From contig DATBLL010000181.1 in assembly GCA_036555425.1 (NCBI GenBank), positions 1-42,515 on the forward strand: DNA of 42,515 nt, written 5' to 3'. The DNA is from SBBV01 sp036555425. Lineage in GTDB: Bacteria; Pseudomonadota; Alphaproteobacteria; Bin65. Below, in pieces: positions 23,858 to 31,296 of the stretch. How positions within the stretch are numbered: position 1 is the stretch's first letter; each line of letters starts with the position of its first letter. The position numbers were made by a program, and so were the translations under genes. The notes under the pieces are model-generated. The model was not told where the DNA came from. It saw only the letters and a program-made list of their open reading frames with translations, and searched no databases.

Positions 23858-24481
23858 ATGATTCTCGTCGGCCAATACGATTCGCCGTTCGTGCGCCGCG
23901 TGGCGGTGTCGCTGCGCGTGCTCGGCTTCGCCTACGAGCACGATACGCGCTCGGTATTCGGCGATTTCGATTCGATGCGCCGGACCAATCCGCTCGGGCG
24001 CATCCCCTCGCTGGTGCTCGACGACGGACAAGTGCTGATCGATTCCGCGGCGATCCTCGACTGGCTTGACCAGAAGGTGGGCCCGGCGCGCGCGCTCGTT
24101 CCGCCGGCGGGGCCGGCGCGCCAGCGCGCGCTGCGCCTCATCGCGCTCGCCACCGGCGTCGTCGACAAGTTCGGCGCCGCCGCCTACGAGCGCATCATCC
24201 GGCCCGCCGCCTATCGCTGGCCCGAATGGATCGCGCGCTGCCGCACCCAGGGACAGGGCGCGCTCGCGGCGCTCGCCGCCGAACCCTGGCCGGACGCGGC
24301 GTCGCTCGACCAGGCCGCGATCACCACCGCCTGCGCGCTTCGCTATGTGCGCCTCGTCGATGCCGAAGAAATGCCGCCCGGGCGCTATCCCGCGCTCGAT
24401 GCGCTCGCGGCCCGCTCCGAGGCGCGCGACGAGTTCAAGGCCACCTACCCCGCCGACTACGCGGTGCCGAGGGGCGAATAG
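23858..24481 (+). CDS. Glutathione S-transferase family protein
   Basis: A 207-residue cytosolic GST-like protein. The thioredoxin-fold N-terminal domain (about 1-75) opens ILVGQYDSPFVRRVAVSL, with Ser9 at the usual catalytic position, and carries the cis-proline strand RIPSLVLDDG and the SNAIL-like DSAAILDWL. A helical C-terminal domain follows (about 85-200). I chose ATG 23858, directly before the first beta strand; ATGs at 23840 and 23846 are in frame. It is divergent from the six-cysteine operon. Substrate unknown. Confidence 0.9.
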   Translation: MILVGQYDSPFVRRVAVSLRVLGFAYEHDTRSVFGDFDSMRRTNPLGRIPSLVLDDGQVLIDSAAILDWLDQKVGPARALVPPAGPARQRALRLIALATGVVDKFGAAAYERIIRPAAYRWPEWIARCRTQGQGALAALAAEPWPDAASLDQAAITTACALRYVRLVDAEEMPPGRYPALDALAARSEARDEFKATYPADYAVPRGE

Positions 24482-24532
24482 CGCGAAGTTCGTTTGGTGG
24501 AAGCTTCAGCTGGGGCGGCGGAGTGCTTGCGT

Positions 24533-24649
24533 CCATCCTTCGAGGTCCGCCCGAAGACGGGCGGGCACCTCTGGATGAGGCCCATTTGTTTCAACGAAAT
24601 CAGCCTCATCCTGAGGTGCCGCCGCTCTTGCGGCGGCCTCGAAGGATGG
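24533..24649. repeat. Composite inverted repeat (family 2, full copy)
   Basis: Outer arms CCATCCTTCGAGG and CCTCGAAGGATGG (13 bp, perfect) enclose inner arms GGCACCTC/GAGGTGCC and GATGAGGC/GCCTCATC. Each half also contains its own GC hairpin (CCGCCCG-type on the left, GCCGCC-type on the right). Such CATCCTTCGAGG elements recur in alphaproteobacterial intergenic DNA. Partial relatives are at 28937-28976 and 30216-30266. Nothing else is seen in 24482-24703. Confidence 0.85.
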
Positions 24650-24703
24650 ACCCAAGCGAAACGCCGCCACCGCGCGAGCGACCCGAACCAAACGCATCGT
24701 GCT

Positions 24704-25273
24704 CTAATCGCCCGCACGCTTCGCGCGGAGCAGGCTCGGCGGCTCGGCGCGCTCGAGCAGCAGCGTGGGACTCAAATAGGCGCGCGCCTCCGCGCCTGCG
24801 TCGGTGCGCCAGGCGAGAATGAGCGCGGCGCCGCGGCTGCGCTCGCCGCCGAACAGGGTATCGAACGCGAAGGTAAGCGTGAGGCCGCCCTCCGGCCGCG
24901 GCGCCAGGGCGATGCCCTCGCGGTTGACGGCGAAGCGCTGCGGAAAGGCGCCGCGCGCCAAGCGCAGCCCCATCAGCTCGACATAGCCCGAAGCGGCGGC
25001 CCGCGCGGCCAATGCCGTATCGGTTACGGAAAAATCGATCTCGACGCGGCAATCGCGCGACTGGCCTTCGATCGGCGCCGGGACGGTGACGCCATTGCCG
25101 TGGCCCTTCAAGGTCTTCGGGGCGACGCCGGCGCAGACCAGCCGCGCGCGTTCGGGCGTGAACGCAAGCTCGGACCGCGCGGGCGCCGCGAACGCGAACA
25201 AGGCAAAGGCCACGCCGGCCACCCAGGCCAGCGCCGCGCCAAGCCACAACGCCCATTTCGGTATCGGCTGCAT
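24704..25273 (-). CDS. Hypothetical membrane-anchored or exported protein
   Basis: A 189-residue protein I do not recognise. Residues 7-31 form one hydrophobic segment (WALWLGAALAWVAGVAFALF), either a signal anchor or an uncleaved signal peptide. The rest looks like a beta-rich extracytoplasmic domain with two cysteines (about 47 and 74), and a C-terminal leucine- and arginine-rich end. It is not part of an obvious operon: a repeat lies downstream and the quinone reductase stop is 102 bp upstream. Confidence 0.75.
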   Translation of the reverse strand: MQPIPKWALWLGAALAWVAGVAFALFAFAAPARSELAFTPERARLVCAGVAPKTLKGHGNGVTVPAPIEGQSRDCRVEIDFSVTDTALAARAAASGYVELMGLRLARGAFPQRFAVNREGIALAPRPEGGLTLTFAFDTLFGGERSRGAALILAWRTDAGAEARAYLSPTLLLERAEPPSLLRAKRAGD

Positions 25274-25375
25274 CGCGTTCGTATCCAGATGGGATACGAC
25301 GCTAACAGCCGATTCCGTCTCCCGCAGTGATGTGGCTCACATTGGAAAATTCCGCGCCGGACGGCAGGCGCCCGG

Positions 25376-26410
25376 CTATTTCGCCTGGCTCGCGGCGCGG
25401 CGGCGGCTGTCGGCGGAGAGGGTCGTGATGCCGGTGACGATGACGACCTTGCCGGTGGATTTCCGCGACAGCAGCATCTCGAGCGCATCGGGCGTCTCCT
25501 CGAGCTGAAAGGTGTGGGAGACGTGCGGCGCCAGGAGGCCGTCGCCAAACCAGGCGAGCAGCTCCTCGAAGGACTTGCGGATCACCGAGGGGTCGCGCTT
25601 GAGGTAAGCGCCCCAATAGCAGCCGACGAGCGAGACGTTCTTGACCAGCAGGAGATTGGCCGCGACCTGGGGAATGCGGCCCGAGGCGTAGCCGATGGTG
25701 AGGATGCGGCCCTCCCAGGCGACGCAGCGCAAGGAGGCGTCGAAGATGTCGCCGCCGATGGGATCGTAGATCACGTCGGCGCCGCGCTGGTCGGTCAATT
25801 CGAGGATGCGCAGGCGGACGTCTTCCGCGCCGTAGTCGATCACGTGCTGCGCGCCGTTGGTCTTGGCGATGTCGAGCTTCTCGCTGCCGCGCGCGGTGCC
25901 GATGACCGTGGCGCCCAGAATTTTGCCGATCTGCACCGCGGTGAGGCCGACGCCGCCGGCGGCGCCGTGCACGACGAGCGTCTCGCCCGCCTTCAATTGC
26001 GCGCGGTGGCGGAGGGCGACATGCGAGGTTCCGTAGGCCACCGGAAAGCCCGCGGCCGTCATCGCGTCCATGGTCTTGGGGACGTGGAACACGGCCTCGG
26101 CCGGCGCCAGCGCGCGCTCGGCGAAGGCGCCGCGCCCCAGGACCGCCATGACGCGGTCGCCTTCCTTGACGCCGATGACGCCCTTCCCCACCGCGTCGAT
26201 CTCGCCCGCCGCCTCGAGCCCCGGCACGAACGGGAAATCCGGGCGCTCCTGGTATTTCCCGGCGATCATCAGCGTATCGGCGAAATTGACGCCGGCGGCA
26301 TGCACGGCCATGCGCACCTGGCCGGGGCCCGGCTCGGGGACCGGCACCTCTTCGAGCACGAGGCTCTTCGGCCCGCCCCACGATTTGCAATGGACCGCGC
26401 GCATCATCAT
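25376..26410 (-). CDS. NADPH:quinone oxidoreductase family protein
   Basis: A 344-residue member of the medium-chain dehydrogenase/reductase superfamily, quinone-reductase (Qor) branch. The N-terminal GroES-like domain holds AAGVNFADTLMIAGKYQ, typical of zinc-free Qor enzymes; the Rossmann part has VHGAAGGVGLTAVQIGK. The catalytic zinc ligands of alcohol dehydrogenases are absent. Three consecutive ATGs (26410, 26407, 26404) follow GAGGGGG; any may be used. It follows the asparaginase gene by 83 bp with a hairpin in between. The natural substrate is unknown. Confidence 0.9.
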   Translation of the reverse strand: MMMRAVHCKSWGGPKSLVLEEVPVPEPGPGQVRMAVHAAGVNFADTLMIAGKYQERPDFPFVPGLEAAGEIDAVGKGVIGVKEGDRVMAVLGRGAFAERALAPAEAVFHVPKTMDAMTAAGFPVAYGTSHVALRHRAQLKAGETLVVHGAAGGVGLTAVQIGKILGATVIGTARGSEKLDIAKTNGAQHVIDYGAEDVRLRILELTDQRGADVIYDPIGGDIFDASLRCVAWEGRILTIGYASGRIPQVAANLLLVKNVSLVGCYWGAYLKRDPSVIRKSFEELLAWFGDGLLAPHVSHTFQLEETPDALEMLLSRKSTGKVVIVTGITTLSADSRRRAASQAK

Positions 26411-26473
26411 CGCTCATCCCCCTCGTCGTGCGCCCGCGCCGGCGGGCCCGCGGCGGCCGCGAACGGTGCGCCA

Positions 26474-26491
26474 CGGCGGAACATTCCGCCG
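26474..26491 (-). terminator. Hairpin just after asparaginase stop
   Basis: CGGCGGA and TCCGCCG form a 7-bp stem with a 4-nt loop directly beyond the asparaginase stop codon. No U-run follows on the minus strand, so it could be a weak terminator or only an mRNA 3' stabiliser. Confidence 0.35.
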
Positions 26492-26493
26492 CC

Positions 26494-27543
26494 TCAAGCC
26501 TCGGCCGCCTCCGCCAGCCGCGGCTTTCCCTGCGGCCAGCCGGCGACGGTGCGGATTTCGCCGACGTCGCGGCCGGCGCGGTTCAGGATGCGCGGGCTCG
26601 CGAACTCCGCCAGCGCCTCCCAATCCGCGTCGTCCAGGACTTCGAGATAGCGGAGAATCGCGGCGAGCGCCACTTCCGACGCGCGCTTGGCGCCGTCGTC
26701 GATCTTGAGCGCGACACCCACGCCGAGCTCGTAGAGCGCCGCCACGAACACGCCCTCGGCGCCGGTCTTCACATAAAGCTCGGTACTCTTCCGGCCGATC
26801 AGCGCCGTGCAGAAGCGGCCGGTGCCGGCGACCATGAAGGGATTGCGCGCCACGGCGTTGCGCAGGCGCCGGATCGCCGATTGGCGCACGACCTTCAAGC
26901 CCTTGGGATCGGCGACGCGCGCCATCGCCCGCGCCAGCGCCGCCAGCGTGATGCCCCAATTGGGCACGCTGCAGCCGTCGATGCCCATCGGCGCCTGCGC
27001 CAGATCCTCGCCGGTCAGCTCCGAGATCGTGTCGCGCACGCGGCGCTGCACCGGATGATCGGGCTCGTGATAGCCGGCGATCGGTTCACCCTTGGCAAGG
27101 GCGGTCGCCAGCATGGCGAGATGCTTGCCCGAGCAATTGTTGTGGAGCGTGCTCGGCATCTCGCCGGCGCGGATGAGCGCGTTGGCGGCCTCGGGCTCGT
27201 AGGGGAAATGCGCGCCGCAAGCGAGATGGCCTTCCTCGAGCCCGAGCCGCTCCATCCAGGCGCGCGCGACCGCCACATGGGCGCGCTCGCCGCCGTGCGA
27301 GGCGCAGGCCAGCGCCAGCTCGTTGAAATGCGCCTGGCAGACATCGGCGGCGCCGGTTTCGAGGAACGGCACCGCCTGCAAGAGCTTGATGGCCGAGCGC
27401 GGGAAGATCGGCGTCTCGACCTCGCCCCAGGCGAGGACGCGCGCGCCGGTGGCATCGTAAACGCAGGCGGCGCCGCGGTGGCGGCTCTCGACGGTGCCGC
27501 CGCGCGTGACCTCGACGAGGACGGGATTGATTGTTTCAGACAT
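26494..27543 (-). CDS. Asparaginase II family protein
   Basis: A 349-residue member of the type II asparaginase family known from Rhizobium (distinct from bacterial AnsA/AnsB), hydrolysing asparagine to aspartate and ammonia. Conserved blocks include PRSAIKLLQAVPFLE, LALACASHGGE, LHNNCSGKHLAMLA (with the family's CSGKH) and GIDGCSVPN. No signal peptide is seen, so it should be cytoplasmic. Length is typical. The start at ATG 27543 is supported by the family-like MSETINPVLVEVTRGG. Upstream lies a large inverted repeat. Confidence 0.92.
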   Translation of the reverse strand: MSETINPVLVEVTRGGTVESRHRGAACVYDATGARVLAWGEVETPIFPRSAIKLLQAVPFLETGAADVCQAHFNELALACASHGGERAHVAVARAWMERLGLEEGHLACGAHFPYEPEAANALIRAGEMPSTLHNNCSGKHLAMLATALAKGEPIAGYHEPDHPVQRRVRDTISELTGEDLAQAPMGIDGCSVPNWGITLAALARAMARVADPKGLKVVRQSAIRRLRNAVARNPFMVAGTGRFCTALIGRKSTELYVKTGAEGVFVAALYELGVGVALKIDDGAKRASEVALAAILRYLEVLDDADWEALAEFASPRILNRAGRDVGEIRTVAGWPQGKPRLAEAAEA

Positions 27544-27592
27544 GAGCCAGCATCTACGGCAAGCGCAAACGTGCGGCTAGGTTCTCCCCTCA

Positions 27593-27734
27593 CTTCCCAG
27601 GCAATGCAAGGGCATTGCCCGGGCCCCTTCTCTCCCACTGCGTGGGAGAGAGAAGTGAAAGCGCGCCAGCTTCTCTCTCTCCCGCTTGCGGGAGAGAAGG
27701 GGCCCAAGCAACGCCAAGGGCGTTGCTTGGGAAG
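27593..27734. repeat. Long composite inverted repeat (family 3)
   Basis: A near-symmetrical element of about 142 bp. Left arm: CTTCCCAGGCAATGC, then GGGCCCCTTCTCTCCC; right arm: GGGAGAGAAGGGGCCC, then a GCAACGCC/GGCGTTGC hairpin ending TTGGGAAG. Inside are further stems (CTTCTCTCTCTCCC with GGGAGAGAGAAG). It lies between asparaginase and the SpoU methyltransferase, both transcribed away from it, so it is not an end-of-gene terminator for them. Confidence 0.85.
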
Positions 27735-27786
27735 CGAGGGCAACGGCGCTTGCGTTGGGCCTCGCGCGGCGGCAAGACTCGCGTTC

Positions 27787-28338
27787 ATGCGCGGCTATTT
27801 CGGCATCGGGGTCGAGCAGATTTCGAAGGCGATGAATGCGGGCAGCCTGTTCCGCACCGCGCATGCGTTCGGCGCGTCCTTCGTGTTCACCGTCGGCGCG
27901 GTCTATTCCAAGCGCGAGCTGGAGCAATCCGACACCTCGAAGAGCCGCAGCCACGTACCGCTCTACGAGTTCGCAGACGCCGGCGCGCTGCGGCTCCCGG
28001 TCGGGTGCGAGCTGGTCGGCGTCGAGCTGCTCGACGACGCCGTCGAACTGCCGAGTTTCCGCCATCCGCCGGCCGCGGCCTATATCCTCGGGCCCGAGCG
28101 CGGCTCGCTTTCGCCCGAGATCCGGGCGCTCTGCGATTTCACGGTGAAGATCCCGGCCCGCTTCTGCATCAATGTCGGCCTCGCCGGCGCCATCGTGATG
28201 TATGATCGGCTCTTGAGCCTCGGCCGCTTCGCCGAGCGTCCGCTCAAGGCGGGCGGGTCGGCGGCGCCGCTGCCGCCGCCGCCGGCCTTCGGCGCCCCGC
28301 TCTCGGCGAAGAAGCGCAGGCGCCGCGGGGGCGCGTGA
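27787..28338 (+). CDS. SpoU/TrmH-family RNA methyltransferase
   Basis: A 183-residue SPOUT-class methyltransferase that would 2'-O-methylate tRNA or rRNA. It has the three SpoU motifs: NAGSLFRTA (17-25), LGPERGSLSPE (101-111) and INVGLAGAIVMYDR (128-141), which build the trefoil knot and SAM site. There is no extra RNA-binding domain, and the basic C-terminus (AKKRRRR) may contact RNA. ATG 27787 is where the domain begins; the frame continues upstream without homology. The target nucleotide is unknown. Confidence 0.88.
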   Translation: MRGYFGIGVEQISKAMNAGSLFRTAHAFGASFVFTVGAVYSKRELEQSDTSKSRSHVPLYEFADAGALRLPVGCELVGVELLDDAVELPSFRHPPAAAYILGPERGSLSPEIRALCDFTVKIPARFCINVGLAGAIVMYDRLLSLGRFAERPLKAGGSAAPLPPPPAFGAPLSAKKRRRRGGA

Positions 28339-28379
28339 GCCGCCGGCGGCGTATTCTTGCGGCAAGCATGGGGGACGCA

Positions 28380-28895
28380 ATGCGGGCGATCATCGTGGCG
28401 TGCGTGGCCTGCGCGGCCATGACGGCTCCAGCCGCGGCGCCGGCCGCGGCCGCCGACAAATTCCTGGGACGCTTCGACAAGTGGGAGGCGCATCGCGGCG
28501 GCGAGGGCAACGACGCCTATTGCTTCATCGCCGCGCTGCCGGCCAAGAGCGAAGGCAAGGTCGCCAAGCGCGGCGAGGCCACGCTGATGATCGCGCATTT
28601 CCCCAAGCGCAAGGCCTTCGGCCAGGTGCAGGTGAAGGCGGGCTTCGCGTTGAAGAAAGGCGCCAAGCTCGAGCTCGCCATCGGCGTCAAGAAGTTCAAG
28701 CTTTCGGCCGAGGGCGAATCGGCCTTTGGCGAGAACGCCAAGGAGAATGGAGAAATGATCGCGGCGCTCAAAGGGGGCAGAACCGCCTCGGCCACGGGCA
28801 TCCCGGCTACCGGACCCAAGGTCGTCGACACCTATCCGCTCGACGGCTTCGCCAAGGCGCTGGCCGCGATCGACGCGGCGTGCGGTCGGAAATAG
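28380..28895 (+). CDS. IalB-family periplasmic protein
   Basis: A 171-residue exported protein of the invasion-associated locus B family, widespread in alphaproteobacteria and not proof of pathogenicity. The signal peptide ends near PAAAADK (residue 25). Mature blocks are KWEAHRGGEG, DAYCFIAALP, FGQVQVKAGFALKKGAKLE, DTYPLDGF and a terminal cysteine (AACGRK). I chose ATG 28380 with GGGGGAC just upstream; GTG 28335 overlaps the upstream stop and is in frame. Likely periplasmic; biochemical role unknown. Confidence 0.9.
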   Translation: MRAIIVACVACAAMTAPAAAPAAAADKFLGRFDKWEAHRGGEGNDAYCFIAALPAKSEGKVAKRGEATLMIAHFPKRKAFGQVQVKAGFALKKGAKLELAIGVKKFKLSAEGESAFGENAKENGEMIAALKGGRTASATGIPATGPKVVDTYPLDGFAKALAAIDAACGRK

Positions 28896-28936
28896 TTCGC
28901 CCTCAACACTGAACGTCAGCAGCGTGCGTGCGGCAG

Positions 28937-28976
28937 TCCTTCGATGCCCGCGCGAAGGCGCGCGGGCCTCGAAGGA
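28937..28976. repeat. Short palindromic repeat (family 2, partial)
   Basis: TCCTTCGA and TCGAAGGA arms enclose a GCCCGCGC/GCGCGCGGGC stem. It shares the CCTTCGA outer arm with 24533-24649 and is half that element. It lies between the convergent ends of IalB and the CBS gene and could serve as a bidirectional terminator. Confidence 0.7.
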
Positions 28977-28997
28977 TGGACGCAGGCGCCATGCTTG

Positions 28998-29699
28998 CTA
29001 CACCGCGTGCTGCGCGCGGATGGCGGCACGCATCTGCAGGTGATTGTGCACACTCTTCACGCCCGGCATCGCTTCGGCGAGCACTTCGAGCGCCTTGGCG
29101 ACGTCGTCGGAATCGGCGACGCCGTAGAGCTCGACCGCGCCGTTGACCACTTCGACGTTGAGCATCGCCGTGTCGCTCCAGCGCTCGGCGGCGGCGTGAT
29201 CGAGGATCGCCTGGCGGATCGCGGCGTCGTCGACCGCGGCGGGCGGGTGCGCCGCGGCCCAGCATTGCAGCAGCGCCTTCACCATGTCGGCGCGGCTCAC
29301 GATGCCGACGAGCTTGCCCTTGCGCACGACCGGCGCGCGGCGGATGTTCCTCTTCTCGAACAGCTCGGCCAGCTCGGCGAGCGTCGTCTCCTCGTTCACC
29401 GTCCAGACCGGCGCCGTCATCACGTCGCCGACCTTGGTCGCGTGGCTGCGGATGAATTCGTGCGCGAGCGTGCGCTTGGCCATCAGGAACTCGCGCCAGC
29501 CCGACCATTCGCGCTCGGTGCCGAGTTCGGCGCGGCGGATGAGATCGCCCTCGCTCACGATGCCGATCACCCGGCCGGCGCCGTCGACCACCGGCGCGCC
29601 GCTGATGCGGCGGCCGACCAGGAGCTGTGCCGCCTCGGGCACCGTGGCCGTGGGCGCCAGGGTACACACGTCGGTCGTCATGATGTCGCGCGCAAGCAT
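28998..29699 (-). CDS. CBS domain and BON domain protein
   Basis: A 233-residue cytoplasmic protein with two CBS domains (about 5-60, opening MLARDIMTTDVCTLAP, and about 88-145) followed by a BON domain (about 160-225, with LNVEVVNGAVELYGVADS). CBS pairs bind adenosyl ligands such as AMP, ATP or SAM; BON domains often bind membranes or lipids. I chose ATG 29699 because GGAGG lies about 6 nt upstream, itself following an ATG at 29711 in frame. The combination is common in rhizobia. What it regulates is unknown. Confidence 0.9.
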   Translation of the reverse strand: MLARDIMTTDVCTLAPTATVPEAAQLLVGRRISGAPVVDGAGRVIGIVSEGDLIRRAELGTEREWSGWREFLMAKRTLAHEFIRSHATKVGDVMTAPVWTVNEETTLAELAELFEKRNIRRAPVVRKGKLVGIVSRADMVKALLQCWAAAHPPAAVDDAAIRQAILDHAAAERWSDTAMLNVEVVNGAVELYGVADSDDVAKALEVLAEAMPGVKSVHNHLQMRAAIRAQHAV

Positions 29700-29846
29700 C
29701 GTCGCCTCCATCGCGGAATCCCGGCGCAGGGGCGCGCCCGGGGGAAGGCCCGATGCTCATAATTACGTATGGCGCGCGCGTCCGTTCGCCGCATGGCCGG
29801 TTTGCGGCATGCGGATGGCCCGACCTCGGCGCGAGCGGAATGAAGC

Positions 29847-30101
29847 CTAAGCCGCGCGCGCGGGTGTGCAGCCGCCCGCCTTGACCTTGCGCTCGCGCGA
29901 TGCGGGATATTTCACGAGCTTGTCCTGGGGCCGGACCGGGCGGCGCACCAGCTCGCCGCCGCAATTGGGGCAGCGCCCGCCCAGCACGGTCTCCGCGCAA
30001 GCGGCGCAGAAGGTGCATTCGAACGAGCAGATCCGCGCGTCGTGCGACTCGGGCGGCAAGTCGCGGTCGCAGCATTCGCAGTTGGGGCGGAGCTGGAGCA
30101 T
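29847..30101 (-). CDS. DUF1272 family zinc-binding protein
   Basis: An 84-residue protein of the DUF1272 family, which has paired CxxC motifs. Diagnostic parts: LRPNCECCDRDLPPES, CSFECTFCAACA, CPNCGGEL. Eight or more cysteines make two zinc sites likely. I chose ATG 30101, where the family starts, over 30119. A GGGAGA-type site stands upstream. Function unknown. Confidence 0.92.
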   Translation of the reverse strand: MLQLRPNCECCDRDLPPESHDARICSFECTFCAACAETVLGGRCPNCGGELVRRPVRPQDKLVKYPASRERKVKAGGCTPARAA

Positions 30102-30215
30102 GTGCCGTCTCCCATACAATCATCGTCATCCCGACCGGAGCCTTCGCATCGTCTTCGATGCGATGGCGGAGTGGAGGGATCGCGTCGCGGAGGGATCGCG
30201 TTGCAGCTGCGGCAC

Positions 30216-30299
30216 GATCCTTCGACTTCGCGGACGCGCTCGAGGCGCGTCCGCTTCGCTCAGGATGACGATCTCCGGCACCGCGTGCCGGAGATCGTC
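30216..30299. repeat. Paired palindromes at the 3' end of the SDR gene
   Basis: Two stems in series. 30216-30266: GATCCT with AGGAT outside, and GCGGACGCGC/GGCGCGTCCGC inside. 30267-30299: a perfect 14-bp stem, GACGATCTCCGGCA with TGCCGGAGATCGTC and a 5-nt loop, overlapping the SDR stop codon. The adjacent 30140-30180 region also pairs (TTCGCATCG/CGATGCGA). A terminator role for the SDR gene is possible, but the first part belongs to the CCTTCGA repeat family (family 2). Confidence 0.75.
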
Positions 30300-31065
30300 A
30301 CTTCGGCGGCATCCGCGTGCCGGCGTCGAGGCGGATCACCGAAGCGTTGAGCATCGGATTCTCGACGATCGAGAGCACGAGATGCGCGTATTCCTCGGCC
30401 TTGCCGAAGCGCTTGCTGGGGAAGACCTGCGAGGCAAACAAGGCCGTGCGGAAATTCTCCGGCACCTGGTCGAGCAGCGGCGTCTGGATGTAGCCGGGCG
30501 CGATCGTCATCACGCGGATGCCGTAGCGCCCGAGCTCGCGCGCGGCGGGGAGCGTCAAGCCGACAACGCCGCCCTTGGACGCGCTGTAGGCGATCTGGCC
30601 GATCTGGCCCTCGTAGGCCGCGACCGAGGCGGTGTTGACGATGACGCCGCGCTCGTCGTCGGCGAGCGCCGGCAGCTTCGACATGTCGGCCGCGCCGATG
30701 CGCATGCAGTTGAACGTGCCGAAGAGGTTCACCGCGACCGTCTTCTGGAAGAGATCGGTGCCCGAGGGCGAGCCGTCCTTCTTCACGAGCAGCTCGCCCG
30801 AGCCGATGCCGGCGCAGTTGACGAGGACGCGCGCGGGGCCGTGGGCCTTGCGCGCCGCTTCGAACGCCTTCTCGGTGCTGGCGACGTCGGAGACGTTGCA
30901 CTCGATCGCGGCGCCGCCGATCTCCTTGGCGACGCGCTCGGCGCCCTTCATGTTGAGGTCGAACACCGCGACCTTGGCGCCCTTCTTGGCCAGCATCTTC
31001 GCCGTCGCCTCGCCGAGGCCCGAGCCGCCGCCCGTGACGATCGCCGAATGGCCTTTGACGTCCAT
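30298..31065 (-). CDS. SDR dehydrogenase, type II 3-hydroxyacyl-CoA dehydrogenase-like
   Basis: A 255-residue short-chain dehydrogenase. NAD-binding TGGGSGLG (11-18), NAG-like NCAGIGSGEL, and catalytic S147, Y160 and K164 (SASVAAY-type, YSASK). The TASVAAYEGQIGQIAYSASKGG segment and APGYIQTPLL closely match the HSD10/type II 3-hydroxyacyl-CoA dehydrogenase group that oxidises 3-hydroxyacyl-CoA in fatty-acid breakdown. The start at ATG 31065 follows GGGGAGGA. The stop lies in a perfect palindrome. Confidence 0.93.
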   Translation of the reverse strand: MDVKGHSAIVTGGGSGLGEATAKMLAKKGAKVAVFDLNMKGAERVAKEIGGAAIECNVSDVASTEKAFEAARKAHGPARVLVNCAGIGSGELLVKKDGSPSGTDLFQKTVAVNLFGTFNCMRIGAADMSKLPALADDERGVIVNTASVAAYEGQIGQIAYSASKGGVVGLTLPAARELGRYGIRVMTIAPGYIQTPLLDQVPENFRTALFASQVFPSKRFGKAEEYAHLVLSIVENPMLNASVIRLDAGTRMPPK

Positions 31066-31235
31066 GGAAGTCCTCCCCTAAGCGCAATTCGAAACTCGAA
31101 GCGGGCGGCTCTTTAGCAGAGCGAACCGCCGCTGGCGAGGCGCGAAAATGCACGCGCTTAAGCAGCGGCCAAGCGGGCCGACCCGGCCGCGATGGCGCCT
31201 TGCCATTGGGCCGCGGGCGCAGCCAAAGTGCAATA

Positions 31236-31256
31236 CCGCCCGGTTACGACGGGCGG
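31236..31256 (+). other. Hairpin in leader of the CorA-like gene
   Basis: CCGCCCG, loop GTTACGA, CGGGCGG: a perfect 7-bp stem 40 bp before the CorA-like gene ATG. Magnesium transporters sometimes carry leader RNAs that sense Mg2+, but a single hairpin is not enough to call one. Confidence 0.35.
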
Positions 31257-31296
31257 CGGCGTGGCTTTCGATCGCAGGCCGCGCGGGGAGGCGGTC

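Noticed and set aside
24482..24703. Small gene downstream of the GST
   Set aside because: Frames here run through the composite inverted repeat and have no start context or homology.
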